Below, piece by piece: positions 8,157 through 14,181 of a DNA stretch of 64,000 nt. The stretch spans positions 62,001 through 126,000 of the forward strand of contig NZ_JADMKU010000010.1 in the NCBI RefSeq assembly GCF_018219815.1, given 5' to 3'. Within the stretch, counting starts at the first letter, position 1; the number at the start of each line of letters is the position of its first letter. Below the pieces are notes generated by a model, which saw nothing but the letters and a program-made list of their open reading frames with translations, was not told where the DNA came from and ran no database searches. Both the position numbers and the translations under genes were made by a program. The DNA is from Thalassovita aquimarina. GTDB taxonomy: Bacteria > Pseudomonadota > Alphaproteobacteria > Rhodobacterales > Rhodobacteraceae.

Positions 8157-8484
8157 TCAGGTCCGCGATGACATCTTCGTCTGCGTCTTTCGCGCCTTCA
8201 TGCTGCATCACGAATTTGACGACCTGGCGCAGAGCGGATTCCGACACGCCGGCAATCCTGGTCTGTTGCGGGTTCGTTCCGTAGGTGATGAAGCATGGGT
8301 CGGATTTGAAGGCAGCGGCATATTTGGCGATGTCCTTCGGCTTCGGAATGCGGGTTCCGTTTTCATGCGCGGCATAGGTCGAGGCCGTCCAGCCATGTGT
8401 TTGGGCGGCTTCCAGTGCGGAGCGGCAGCCGGATTCGATACGCGCTTGTCTGAGGCGGTCAGCAATTTCCATAACCGAGTACAT
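8059..8484 (-). CDS. Phage repressor (XRE-type helix-turn-helix)
   Basis: The N-terminal half (MEIADRLRQARIESGCRSALEAAQTHGWTASTY, then AHENGTRIPKPKDIAKYAAAF) is an XRE-family helix-turn-helix. The protein is about 141 residues and has no S24 autopeptidase domain, so it would not be inactivated by RecA-driven self-cleavage as lambda CI is. The start at 8484 follows a TATAAC -10 element by only about 10 nt, so the transcript is leaderless or nearly so; an internal ATG at 8472 is possible. It faces the Cro-like gene across an operator block, the standard genetic-switch layout. It very likely maintains lysogeny. Confidence 0.75.
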   Translation of the reverse strand: MYSVMEIADRLRQARIESGCRSALEAAQTHGWTASTYAAHENGTRIPKPKDIAKYAAAFKSDPCFITYGTNPQQTRIAGVSESALRQVVKFVMQHEGAKDADEDVIADLIIDLCHYVTRSGEGGLSNIVDFEMRRRAAQAG

Positions 8485-8495
8485 AGCGAATAGAG

Positions 8496-8534
8496 TTATA
8501 CAAAACGGGTTGCAAATCAATACAATATGTATAA
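8496..8534. promoter_or_regulatory. Divergent repressor/Cro promoters and operator (block 2)
   Basis: TTATACA (8496-8502) and TGTATAA (8528-8534) enclose 25 bp. The two arms are the -10 elements for leftward transcription of the repressor and rightward transcription of the Cro-like gene. The inner sequence ATACAATATGTAT resembles ATACAATACGTAT in block 1 (about 6239-6251). In both directions the -10 lies about 10 nt from the first plausible start codon. Confidence 0.65.
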
Positions 8535-8544
8535 TTTACCCGTT

Positions 8545-8841
8545 ATGAGCAAGTATTTTGGCATCTGGCAGTCGGTTATCGACATTGCGAATGACTACGG
8601 CGCAAACTATGTGACCGCCGCTGCCTGGACGCAACGGGGTGAAATTCCCCGCACCCATGATTTCACAACGTTGCGTGTGATCAAGGCGCGCGGGTTCACC
8701 ACCACGCCGGAAGAACTTGACCGTTGGCACAATGCCCATAAGGACTTTCGCGCGAAGCTGCGCAACGGTTCGCCGGAAGGCGACATCGTTTACCCGGCCC
8801 TGCCGTTCCGGGGGCTTCCTGGCGTTGAGGCCGCCGAATGA
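8545..8841 (+). CDS. Cro-like regulator
   Basis: The 98-residue protein reads MSKYFGIWQSVIDIANDYGANYVTAAAWTQRGEIPRTHDF, where IANDYGANYVTAAAWTQRGEIP fits a helix-turn-helix like that of Cro or YdaS proteins. An upstream in-frame ATG at 8527 coincides with the -10 box, so 8545 is preferred. It lies immediately rightward of operator block 2 and faces the repressor, the position of cro in lambdoid switches. It would oppose the repressor on entry into lytic growth. The C-terminal part (PALPFRGLPGVEAAE) is low complexity. Confidence 0.65.
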   Translation: MSKYFGIWQSVIDIANDYGANYVTAAAWTQRGEIPRTHDFTTLRVIKARGFTTTPEELDRWHNAHKDFRAKLRNGSPEGDIVYPALPFRGLPGVEAAE

Positions 8842-8885
8842 CCGCCGCCGGTGCATATCCTGAAAGCTGGTCTTGGGTAGGGGGC

Positions 8886-8936
8886 GGCGACTTTGCGCGG
8901 GTCGGGTTAGGACGGCCGTCGCCCCGCGCCTTTTTT
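8886..8936 (+). terminator. Intrinsic terminator with alternative hairpin
   Basis: GCGCGGG (8895-8901) pairs with CCCGCGC (8923-8929), followed by six T. An overlapping hairpin GGCGAC (8886-8891) with GTCGCC (8918-8923) crosses the first one, so the two cannot form together. This is the layout of an attenuator. It lies 50 bp after the Cro-like gene; the 210 bp from 8842 to 9052 hold no convincing gene. Confidence 0.6.
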
Positions 8937-9008
8937 AACATTCACGGATCGGGCGCCGGCGGGTGCCTGATGGCGGCGAAGACCGCATTTACCTCCCTGT
9001 TGAACCTC

Positions 9009-9040
9009 GGGCGCGGGTCTTTGGCCTGCGCCCCTTTTTT
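9009..9040 (+). terminator. Second intrinsic terminator before the rightward early operon
   Basis: GGGCGC (9009-9014) pairs with GCGCCC (9028-9033), followed within 1 nt by six T. It ends 12 bp before the ATG of the next gene and is the second of a tandem pair, so rightward transcription from the Cro promoter would have to pass both. Confidence 0.7.
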
Positions 9041-9052
9041 CAGGGGGGTGGC

Positions 9053-9304
9053 ATGTTGATCCGGGGCGAGGTGCAGTTCAACGCCGATCACCTGGTCGCC
9101 ATGGTGGGGGCGATCCTTGAGCGCGCCGATCGCAGCGGCTCCGATCGCGCATTCATCCTGACCGAGCTGCGCGCGCTGGCCTCGAACCCGGCGGCGTTCC
9201 TGGATTTCGAGGTTTCCGTGCATTCGCTGTCCGATGCAACCGCCATGGCGGTTCCAGGCGCCCGGCTGGAGCGGCTGCTGGAACGTTTCGGGGGTGCCGC
9301 ATGA
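9053..9304 (+). CDS. Hypothetical early protein (83 aa)
   Basis: The start at 9053 follows a GGGGGGTGGC ribosome site. The product (MLIRGEVQFNADHLVAMVGAILERADRSGSD, then FILTELRALASNPAAFLDFEV) is predicted mostly helical, with no enzyme motif. Its stop overlaps the start of the methyltransferase by ATGA, so translation of the two is probably coupled. It may be a small accessory protein of the methyltransferase, but only position suggests this. Confidence 0.6.
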   Translation: MLIRGEVQFNADHLVAMVGAILERADRSGSDRAFILTELRALASNPAAFLDFEVSVHSLSDATAMAVPGARLERLLERFGGAA

Positions 9305-10074
9305 CGGCGATCGGGACGGATATCACGATCGGCAACTGCCGCCTGATCCTCGGCGATGCGATGGCGCTGATGCCGGGGCTTGAAGGGGTCGATCACCTCA
9401 TTTCGGACCCGCCTTACGAACAATCGCTGCATGACGCGAAAAACAGCGCGACGCGTGCCCTGCGCACCGATGGCGGCGCCGAGTTGAGCGGGCTGGATTT
9501 CGCCGGCATCGATGAGATCCGCGCCGACTTCACGGATCGGGCCGCGCAAATCTGCCGGGGCTGGTTCATCGTCTTCTGCACGCCCGAGGGCTGCGGCCGC
9601 TGGGCCGATGTCATCAACCCGTCGCCGATGAAATACAAGCGGGCCTGCATCTGGGTGAAGCCCGACAGCACGCCGCAACTGAACGGGCAGGGCCCGGCGG
9701 CCGGGGCGGAATGCTTCGTCACCGCCTGGGCGGGCAGGGGATATGCCAAGTGGAACGCGGGCGGCAAGCGCGGCGTCTACACCCACCTGACCAATCCGCC
9801 CGACAGGCATGGCGGTCACCCGACCGAAAAGCCGTGGCGCCTGATGCGCGACCTGCTGCTTGATTTCACGCAGCCGGGGCAGACCGTCCTGGATCCGTTC
9901 ATGGGGTCCGGCACCACGCTGGTCGCCGCCGCGCTGACCGGCCGGCGCGCGATCGGGATCGAACTCAATCCGGCCTATTTCGATATCGCCCGGCACCGCG
10001 TGCGCAAGGCGGTGGCGCAGGCGCACGCCCTAGGCGTGCAGGCGTCGGCCCAGGTGCAGGAGGCGTTTCTATGA
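9301..10074 (+). CDS. DNA adenine-N6 or cytosine-N4 methyltransferase
   Basis: The 257-residue protein has motif IV ISDPPYEQ near residue 38-45 and motif I DPFMGSGTTLVAAALTGR near residue 200. The catalytic motif precedes the SAM-binding motif, the order of beta-class amino-methyltransferases. HPTEKPWRLM (motif X) is also present. The length is normal for a phage orphan enzyme and there is no restriction nuclease beside it. It would protect replicating phage DNA, or regulate it through methylation. It is the second modification gene of this phage, beside the C5 enzyme at 471-2579. Confidence 0.9.
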   Translation: MTAIGTDITIGNCRLILGDAMALMPGLEGVDHLISDPPYEQSLHDAKNSATRALRTDGGAELSGLDFAGIDEIRADFTDRAAQICRGWFIVFCTPEGCGRWADVINPSPMKYKRACIWVKPDSTPQLNGQGPAAGAECFVTAWAGRGYAKWNAGGKRGVYTHLTNPPDRHGGHPTEKPWRLMRDLLLDFTQPGQTVLDPFMGSGTTLVAAALTGRRAIGIELNPAYFDIARHRVRKAVAQAHALGVQASAQVQEAFL

Positions 10075-10337
10075 GCGCAAGGACGAGCTCCGCCAAGGCC
10101 GCGGAAAAGCTTTCTTCGGTCTTTCACCCGAAATGGTCGCCGAGCGATGACCATTTCGTCCTGACGCACCGGGCCAAGGGTGTTCCCTTCGACCGCATCG
10201 CCTTCGGGCTGAAGCGCGAGCGTGTCGCGGTCGAACAGCGCTGGCATCGCCTGCGGGTGGTGCCGGGGGTGCTGAAGCTGCTGGAAGCCTATGGCCTGAC
10301 CTCGGCCCCTTACCCGGCGATCGGGGGTGACGCATGA
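10071..10337 (+). CDS. Small putative DNA-binding protein (88 aa)
   Basis: The 88-residue protein overlaps both neighbours by 4 nt. The region WSPSDDHFVLTHRAKGVPFDRIAFGLKRERVAVEQRWHRLR resembles a Myb/SANT-like three-helix unit, in which a helix such as ERVAVEQRWHRLR would contact DNA, and resembles the GcrA-like start (W-T/S-x-E-x-x-x-L) used by alphaproteobacterial regulators. It is only a loose match, so the function is inferred. It is part of the rightward early operon. Confidence 0.6.
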   Translation: MSARTSSAKAAEKLSSVFHPKWSPSDDHFVLTHRAKGVPFDRIAFGLKRERVAVEQRWHRLRVVPGVLKLLEAYGLTSAPYPAIGGDA

Positions 10338-10852
10338 CCCGGCGGCATCGCAACCTGCAGATCCGCGGCGTCATCTACCGCGATGCCGACCACGCCGCCG
10401 CCTGTCTTGGGGTGACGGCCACGACGGTGCGCGCCCATGCCCGCGCCGGAACGCTGGATCGGGTCGGGCTCGGGCTGAATGGTCCGGCGCCCATGCCGGT
10501 ATCCGTGCGAGGCCAGCGTTTCGACAGTCCCGAAGCCTGTGCCGCGCATTTCGATGTCGGGGTCGACCATGTCTACAAGCGCCTGGCGGCGGGCCGCCCG
10601 GACGATATCGGCCTGCCGAACCGGCGCGGGCAGTACCGCGCGAAGCGGGTGACGATCGGCCCGGTCCGGTTCCGCTCGATGGCCGAGGCAAGCCGCGAAT
10701 TGGGCTTCGGCCGCGACTATGTGCAGCGCGCCTATCAGCGCGGGTCGAAACTCATGCAGGAACGCATCCTGGCGGCGGCGATGGAATATGCGGCGCATGG
10801 TGCCGGTGCTGCCTGCAGCGCGAACTCAGGGAAAGGGGCCCATCATGAATGA
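10334..10852 (+). CDS. Protein of three NUMOD1-like helix-turn-helix repeats
   Basis: Within 172 residues the same module occurs three times: residues about 10-45 (RGVIYRDADHAAACLGVTAT), 57-90 (RGQRFDSPEACAAHFDVGVD) and 107-140 (GPVRFRSMAEASRELGFGRD). Each has an F/Y-x-S/D start, an A-A-x-x-L/F-G/D-V turn and a following helix ending in R/Y, like the NUMOD1 or AP2-associated DNA-binding modules of homing endonucleases. No nuclease domain is attached. It may bind phage DNA at several neighbouring sites. It overlaps its neighbours by 4-8 nt in the operon. Confidence 0.65.
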   Translation: MTRRHRNLQIRGVIYRDADHAAACLGVTATTVRAHARAGTLDRVGLGLNGPAPMPVSVRGQRFDSPEACAAHFDVGVDHVYKRLAAGRPDDIGLPNRRGQYRAKRVTIGPVRFRSMAEASRELGFGRDYVQRAYQRGSKLMQERILAAAMEYAAHGAGAACSANSGKGAHHE

Positions 10853-11462
10853 GCAGGCAAAAGCCATCCATCTTGTCGATAGCGGCGAGCTGGAGGAATA
10901 CCCGATTTCCGCCACCGACCGGCTGGATTCGCATTACTTCCTGCAATGGAACCTGAAACGCTGGCGCGGCAGCATGTTCCGCAAGAAGGCGGACCCGGAA
11001 GTCGGGTGGTACGGGTTCCAGCTGTTCTGCATCGCCCAGGACGGCACGCCGATCGGAACGCTTCCCTGCGATGATCAGCAGATTGCCTTCGACCTCAACC
11101 TGCCGCTGGAACGCTGGCAGGCGCTTCTGAAGCGGGACATCACGCCGCTGCATGGCTGGTACCGGGTTCGCTGCGACAACGGGGAAATCAGGCTTGCGCA
11201 TAAGGTGGTCACGGAAGTCGCAAAGGATGCGTTGGGATCGAAGCTGCGCAACGCGGCGCAGGCGGAACAGCGCAGGCTGAACAAGCGCCTGTCGGACCTG
11301 CGCGAAATGATCGAACGCATCGGCGCCAAGCAACTGCTGGCCAACCCGGACTTCGTTGAAAGGTTCAACGATTGGCTGGAAAAGCGTTTCGAGGGGGTGC
11401 AGCGCCGCGAAGCGATGATCCGCGCCGCCTTGGACCAGTTCATGGTGGAGAGCGCCCAATGA
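10845..11462 (+). CDS. DUF1376-like phage replication protein
   Basis: The start at 10845 overlaps the end of the preceding gene. The 205-residue protein begins with HYFLQWNLKRWRGSMFRKKADPEVGWYGFQLFCIAQ, then LPCDDQQIAFDLNLPLERWQALLKRDITPLHGWYRV and IRLAHKVVTEVAKDAL. This layout (W-x-x-S, G-x-x-x-x-L, then D-x-x-I-A-x-x-x-G/N-x-x-x-x-x-W) is that of DUF1376 and similar replication-initiation winged-helix proteins, followed by a coiled helical tail. The phased repeats immediately downstream support a replication role. It is an inference, not a proven family assignment. Confidence 0.6.
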   Translation: MNEQAKAIHLVDSGELEEYPISATDRLDSHYFLQWNLKRWRGSMFRKKADPEVGWYGFQLFCIAQDGTPIGTLPCDDQQIAFDLNLPLERWQALLKRDITPLHGWYRVRCDNGEIRLAHKVVTEVAKDALGSKLRNAAQAEQRRLNKRLSDLREMIERIGAKQLLANPDFVERFNDWLEKRFEGVQRREAMIRAALDQFMVESAQ

Positions 11463-11482
11463 GGGCCGCCGGAACTGTGACA

Positions 11483-11555
11483 TTCTGTGACGGTCACAGA
11501 ATATTCCGTGACAATCACGGAAAATCACGGAACCGGAACGGAAAAACACGGAATT
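11483..11555. repeat. Helically phased TCACGGAA repeats (candidate phage origin or operator)
   Basis: Two perfect dyads, TTCTGTGAC-G-GTCACAGAA (11483-11501) and TTCCGTGA-CAA-TCACGGAA (11504-11522), are offset by exactly 21 bp. Further half-sites are TCACGGAA at 11525 and CACGGAA at 11547. The half-sites lie about 21, 10 and 21 bp apart, so they face one side of the helix. A purine-rich stretch (11606-11642) follows. A 60-residue ORF across the region (11459-11641) looks like a by-product and is not called. The 255 bp between genes are otherwise empty. Confidence 0.55.
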
Positions 11556-11717
11556 TTCCATGTTTTCCAGCGACCGGTCCCTTTTTTTGGCCGCAATCCG
11601 TGACCGCTGAAAAGAAACGAAACGAAATGAAAAAGAAATGAAAACACCGGATCGCACCGACCGCGGGCCGGGGTGCCGGTGGATGGGGCGGAAGTGCTGA
11701 GAAAGGGGGCAAGACCG

Positions 11718-12314
11718 ATGGACAGTGAACAGCAGAAAGCGGGCGAGAAGCGGGTCCGTGATATTCTGATCAATCCGCTTTTGGATTTGGGGCTGAGCAG
11801 GCCACGCGGATTCACAAAGGTGGCGGATTTCGACAAGGTTGTTGAAAAGGTGATCTGTCCGAAGCTGGCCTACATGACGGCGATCAACCTTGAAGCCTTG
11901 ATGGAACAGGTCGCGGCGAACCCTGACGGCAAGTCGGGCGATCAAATTCCCATCCCGAACAAGATCCTGGCGGCGGCGGCGGATATCCAGCCGCCTGACG
12001 ATGACGGATCGCCGTTGATCCGCGCGGTGTTTGCCGGGGATCTGGGCCGCGATGCCATCGCCGGTAATTTCGCGCCGGAGCTTCTGCGCTGGCTGAAACG
12101 GCAGCGCCCGCGCCGATGGCCAAAGGGGCATGACGTGACCGGGATCAAGATGGACGCTGAAGCGGCGCTGCGGCGGATCGCGGATATCGAGCGGCGGCGA
12201 TCTGACGGCAAGCTTGTATCTGAGGCGGATGAGGCGTGGCTTCTGTCGCGCAGGAAGGCTTCCGCGGACTGCCTGAGAATTTCGGAACTGGTCAAGCGGG
12301 ATGGCGCAGCATGA
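11718..12314 (+). CDS. Hypothetical early protein (198 aa)
   Basis: An AAAGGGGG ribosome site precedes the ATG at 11718. The protein is charged and mainly helical, with KRVRDILINPLLDLGLSRPRGF near the start and a C-terminal MDAEAALRRIADIERRRSDGKLVSEADEAWLLSRRK helical hairpin. There are no recognisable enzyme motifs. Its stop overlaps the start of the NusG-like gene (ATGATGA), so it is translationally coupled to it. A regulatory or replication role is possible from position only. Confidence 0.65.
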   Translation: MDSEQQKAGEKRVRDILINPLLDLGLSRPRGFTKVADFDKVVEKVICPKLAYMTAINLEALMEQVAANPDGKSGDQIPIPNKILAAAADIQPPDDDGSPLIRAVFAGDLGRDAIAGNFAPELLRWLKRQRPRRWPKGHDVTGIKMDAEAALRRIADIERRRSDGKLVSEADEAWLLSRRKASADCLRISELVKRDGAA

Positions 12315-12976
12315 TGATGGAAAAGATCGAGGCGCAGGGCATGGTCTGGCTTCTGGTGCGCATCAAGCGCCGGCAGGTCGGCGGCATCAGGACCGTGACC
12401 GTTGGTGGCGATTTCGAAACCTACCGCGACCGGGCGGGCCGCGCCCGGCAGCGCCGCATCACCGGCACCGGCGACCGCGTGTTCCTGCCCGAACACCTGC
12501 TGCGCCGCGCCGGGTTCGAAGTGTTCCTGCCGGTCAAGAAGGTGTGGCGGCGCAAGAACCGGTTCAGCCCGGAACGGGTCTGCGTCGCGCAGCCCCTGCT
12601 GGTGGACTGGATGTTCGTCGGATGGCCCGCCGATCAGAACCGGTGGGCCGACCTGATGGCGCTGGATGTCGTGATGGGGGTGATGGGCACCGGCGGGCGC
12701 CCGATCGTCATGAAGCCCGCCACAGTGATCAGCCTGATGCGTCGCTGGGGCGGCGGCATGCTGTCGCCCGAATGCCACCAGATGGTCAAGCGCAGCCATG
12801 AATTCGAGGCGGGGCAGGTGGCGCGGATCGCGGCCGGCCCGTTTCAGGATTTCGAGGCCAAGGTGGTCGAGGTCGACGGGCCGAACATCCGCGTGATGCT
12901 GGACCTGTTCGGGCGCGAAACGCCGGCGCAATTCGATTGGAGGGAACTTCTGCCCGTACCCGGGGATGCGCGTTAA
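12311..12976 (+). CDS. NusG/RfaH-like transcription antitermination protein
   Basis: The 221-residue protein opens with a NusG N-terminal domain pattern (MVWLLVRIKRRQVGG, then VFLPVKKVWRRKNRF and QPLLVDWMFVGW, matching the W-Y/L-x-V...E-V-F-x-P...P-x-F/M-x-G-Y/W signature). It ends with a KOW motif (FEAGQVARIAAGPFQDFEAKVVEVD, then IRVMLDLFGR). NusG bridges RNA polymerase and other factors; specialised paralogues such as RfaH prevent termination. This is the last gene before tandem terminators and the late operon, so it may be the switch that lets polymerase enter the late genes. Three possible ATG codons lie at 12311-12319. Confidence 0.8.
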   Translation: MMMEKIEAQGMVWLLVRIKRRQVGGIRTVTVGGDFETYRDRAGRARQRRITGTGDRVFLPEHLLRRAGFEVFLPVKKVWRRKNRFSPERVCVAQPLLVDWMFVGWPADQNRWADLMALDVVMGVMGTGGRPIVMKPATVISLMRRWGGGMLSPECHQMVKRSHEFEAGQVARIAAGPFQDFEAKVVEVDGPNIRVMLDLFGRETPAQFDWRELLPVPGDAR

Positions 12977-12990
12977 GAACCACCACAGAT

Positions 12991-13031
12991 TGTTAAGGGG
13001 GATTGACGCACCGCATCATCTTCCCTTAACA
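12991..13031. repeat. Inverted repeat TGTTAAGGG / CCCTTAACA
   Basis: TGTTAAGGG (12991-12999) and CCCTTAACA (13023-13031) are perfect 9-bp arms 23 bp apart, just downstream of the NusG-like gene. The core CTTAAC recurs in front of the terminase genes at 14104, 14124 and 14138. There is no T-run, so it looks more like a binding site than a terminator. The 460 bp from 12977 to 13436 otherwise contain only the two terminators listed next. Confidence 0.4.
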
Positions 13032-13197
13032 GTTGGAAACAGACGAAGGTTCGGTGGCCCCTGTTGAAAGATACATGCCATCGCTCCGGGCGGTTCGAAG
13101 CGCAAGTGATGCACCCGTTTCCGACCGTATGCCGTCAAGTCCGGGCGACCACGCGATAGCGCTTCCGCCTGTGACGCTGCTGCTGCAATGGATGAAT

Positions 13198-13226
13198 GGC
13201 CCGGCTGGACAAGCGCGGGCCTTTTT
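13198..13226 (+). terminator. Intrinsic terminator 1 before late operon
   Basis: GGCCCG (13198-13203) pairs with CGGGCC (13216-13221), followed by TTTTT. It lies about 220 bp after the NusG-like gene and is followed by a second terminator about 90 bp on. Confidence 0.75.
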
Positions 13227-13312
13227 CATGTCTGACGGTTGTCGAACGTGAACGCCAGCAACGGAGGCTGCGATGAAGCGCACCTGATCTTTTCCAACTT
13301 CCCCACCTCGAA

Positions 13313-13346
13313 GGCCGGTCGCGGAAACCCCGCGGCTGGCCTTTTT
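13313..13346 (+). terminator. Intrinsic terminator 2 before late operon
   Basis: GGCCGGTCGCGG and CCGCGGCTGGCC (13313-13341) form a stem with small mismatches, followed by TTTTT. It lies 90 bp before the first late gene. As a tandem pair with the previous one, it would block rightward transcription unless antitermination acts. Confidence 0.75.
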
Positions 13347-13436
13347 CATTGAAGAACCAGGCCGCGAAAGCGGTGTGGTCCGTGGGTGGCGGATAAGGGC
13401 CGCGATGACCCGCGGGATCGAAGCGGAGGGCAGGCG

Positions 13437-14009
13437 ATGTTCAGCGTGGGCGATGTTGATATGAAGGGCCTGCAGCGGTTCGACAACATGCTGGGGTCGT
13501 TGGGGGCCGAAGCGCCCAAGGCGGCGAACCGGGCCATCAACCGCACCGGCGACATGGCGCGCACGCAGGTCATCAAGGCGCTGGCGAAGCAGACTGGCCT
13601 GCCGCAGAAGACAATCCGCCGATCGGTGAAGGTCAAGCGGTCGTCGTGGAGTGACCTGACCTACACGCTGAAGTCCGCCGGCGGTGACGTGTCTCTGAAG
13701 TATTTCCAGAAGCGCGAAACCCGCGAGGGGGTGGTTGCCAATCTCGGGGCAGGGCGCGGGCGCGAGCTGTTCCCGCGCACATTCTTCCGGGGCGGGGCGT
13801 TCCCGCGCCGGGTGGACCTGACCGCGTTCGGTGGGCACGTGATGGACAGGATGAGCGAGGGCCGGTTCCACCTGAAGAAGGTGAAGTCCGGCGTCTTCAT
13901 CCCCGAGGAAATGGTGGACGGCGCAACCGCAGAAGCCTTCGAGCGGAGCGTGGAGCAGAACCTGCCGCGCCGTTTGGACCACGAAATCAGCCGCGCCCTG
14001 GGCCTTTGA
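13437..14009 (+). CDS. Minor tail protein Z-like
   Basis: The start at 13437 follows GGAGGG. The 190-residue protein contains KAANRAINRTGDMARTQVIKALAKQTGLPQKTIRRSV, then FPRTFFRGGAFPRRVDLTAFGG. These resemble the GpZ/minor tail Z family, which acts at the tail terminus in lambda and relatives. It is unusual to find it upstream of the terminase small subunit rather than after the head genes; here it opens the late gene cluster. The alternative of a generic virion protein with a similar helical N-terminus cannot be excluded. Confidence 0.65.
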   Translation: MFSVGDVDMKGLQRFDNMLGSLGAEAPKAANRAINRTGDMARTQVIKALAKQTGLPQKTIRRSVKVKRSSWSDLTYTLKSAGGDVSLKYFQKRETREGVVANLGAGRGRELFPRTFFRGGAFPRRVDLTAFGGHVMDRMSEGRFHLKKVKSGVFIPEEMVDGATAEAFERSVEQNLPRRLDHEISRALGL

Positions 14010-14103
14010 CGGCCCTGGCCGGACTAGGGACCGTACCCCGCCCCAACCGCACGCGGTGCGGGAGCAGCCCGGGGTTTCGGTAGTCAGACGGATTTTTGAA
14101 AGC

Positions 14104-14143
14104 CTTAACACATAGGGGGTTCGCTTAACGCCGGGGGCTTAAC
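14104..14143. repeat. Three CTTAAC repeats before terminase genes
   Basis: CTTAAC occurs at 14104-14109, 14124-14129 and 14138-14143 in the 172-bp gap before the terminase small subunit. The gap also has a GC-rich dyad around 14050-14070 (CCGCACGCGGTGCGG). A cos site is expected near the Nu1-like gene of a lambda-type packaging module, and repeats of this kind could be terminase or regulator sites, but no direct evidence is present. Confidence 0.35.
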
Positions 14144-14181
14144 AGGTCGGCCCGACCGGCAACGGACTGAACGGATCAGTG

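Noticed and set aside
8838-9059. 73-residue ORF after the Cro-like gene
   Set aside because: It covers two intrinsic terminators, is low complexity and ends at the ribosome site of the next gene.
11459-11641. Small ORF MRAAGTVTFCDGHRIF over the phased repeats
   Set aside because: Its sequence simply follows the dyads and the purine tract, has odd composition and no family pattern.
13033-13251. ORF METDEGSVAPVERYMPSL in the gap before the late genes
   Set aside because: It contains the first terminator and lacks a ribosome site and recognisable sequence.
14010-14181. cos site with defined cohesive ends
   Set aside because: GC-rich dyads are present near the Nu1-like gene, but nothing in the sequence fixes a nick position.
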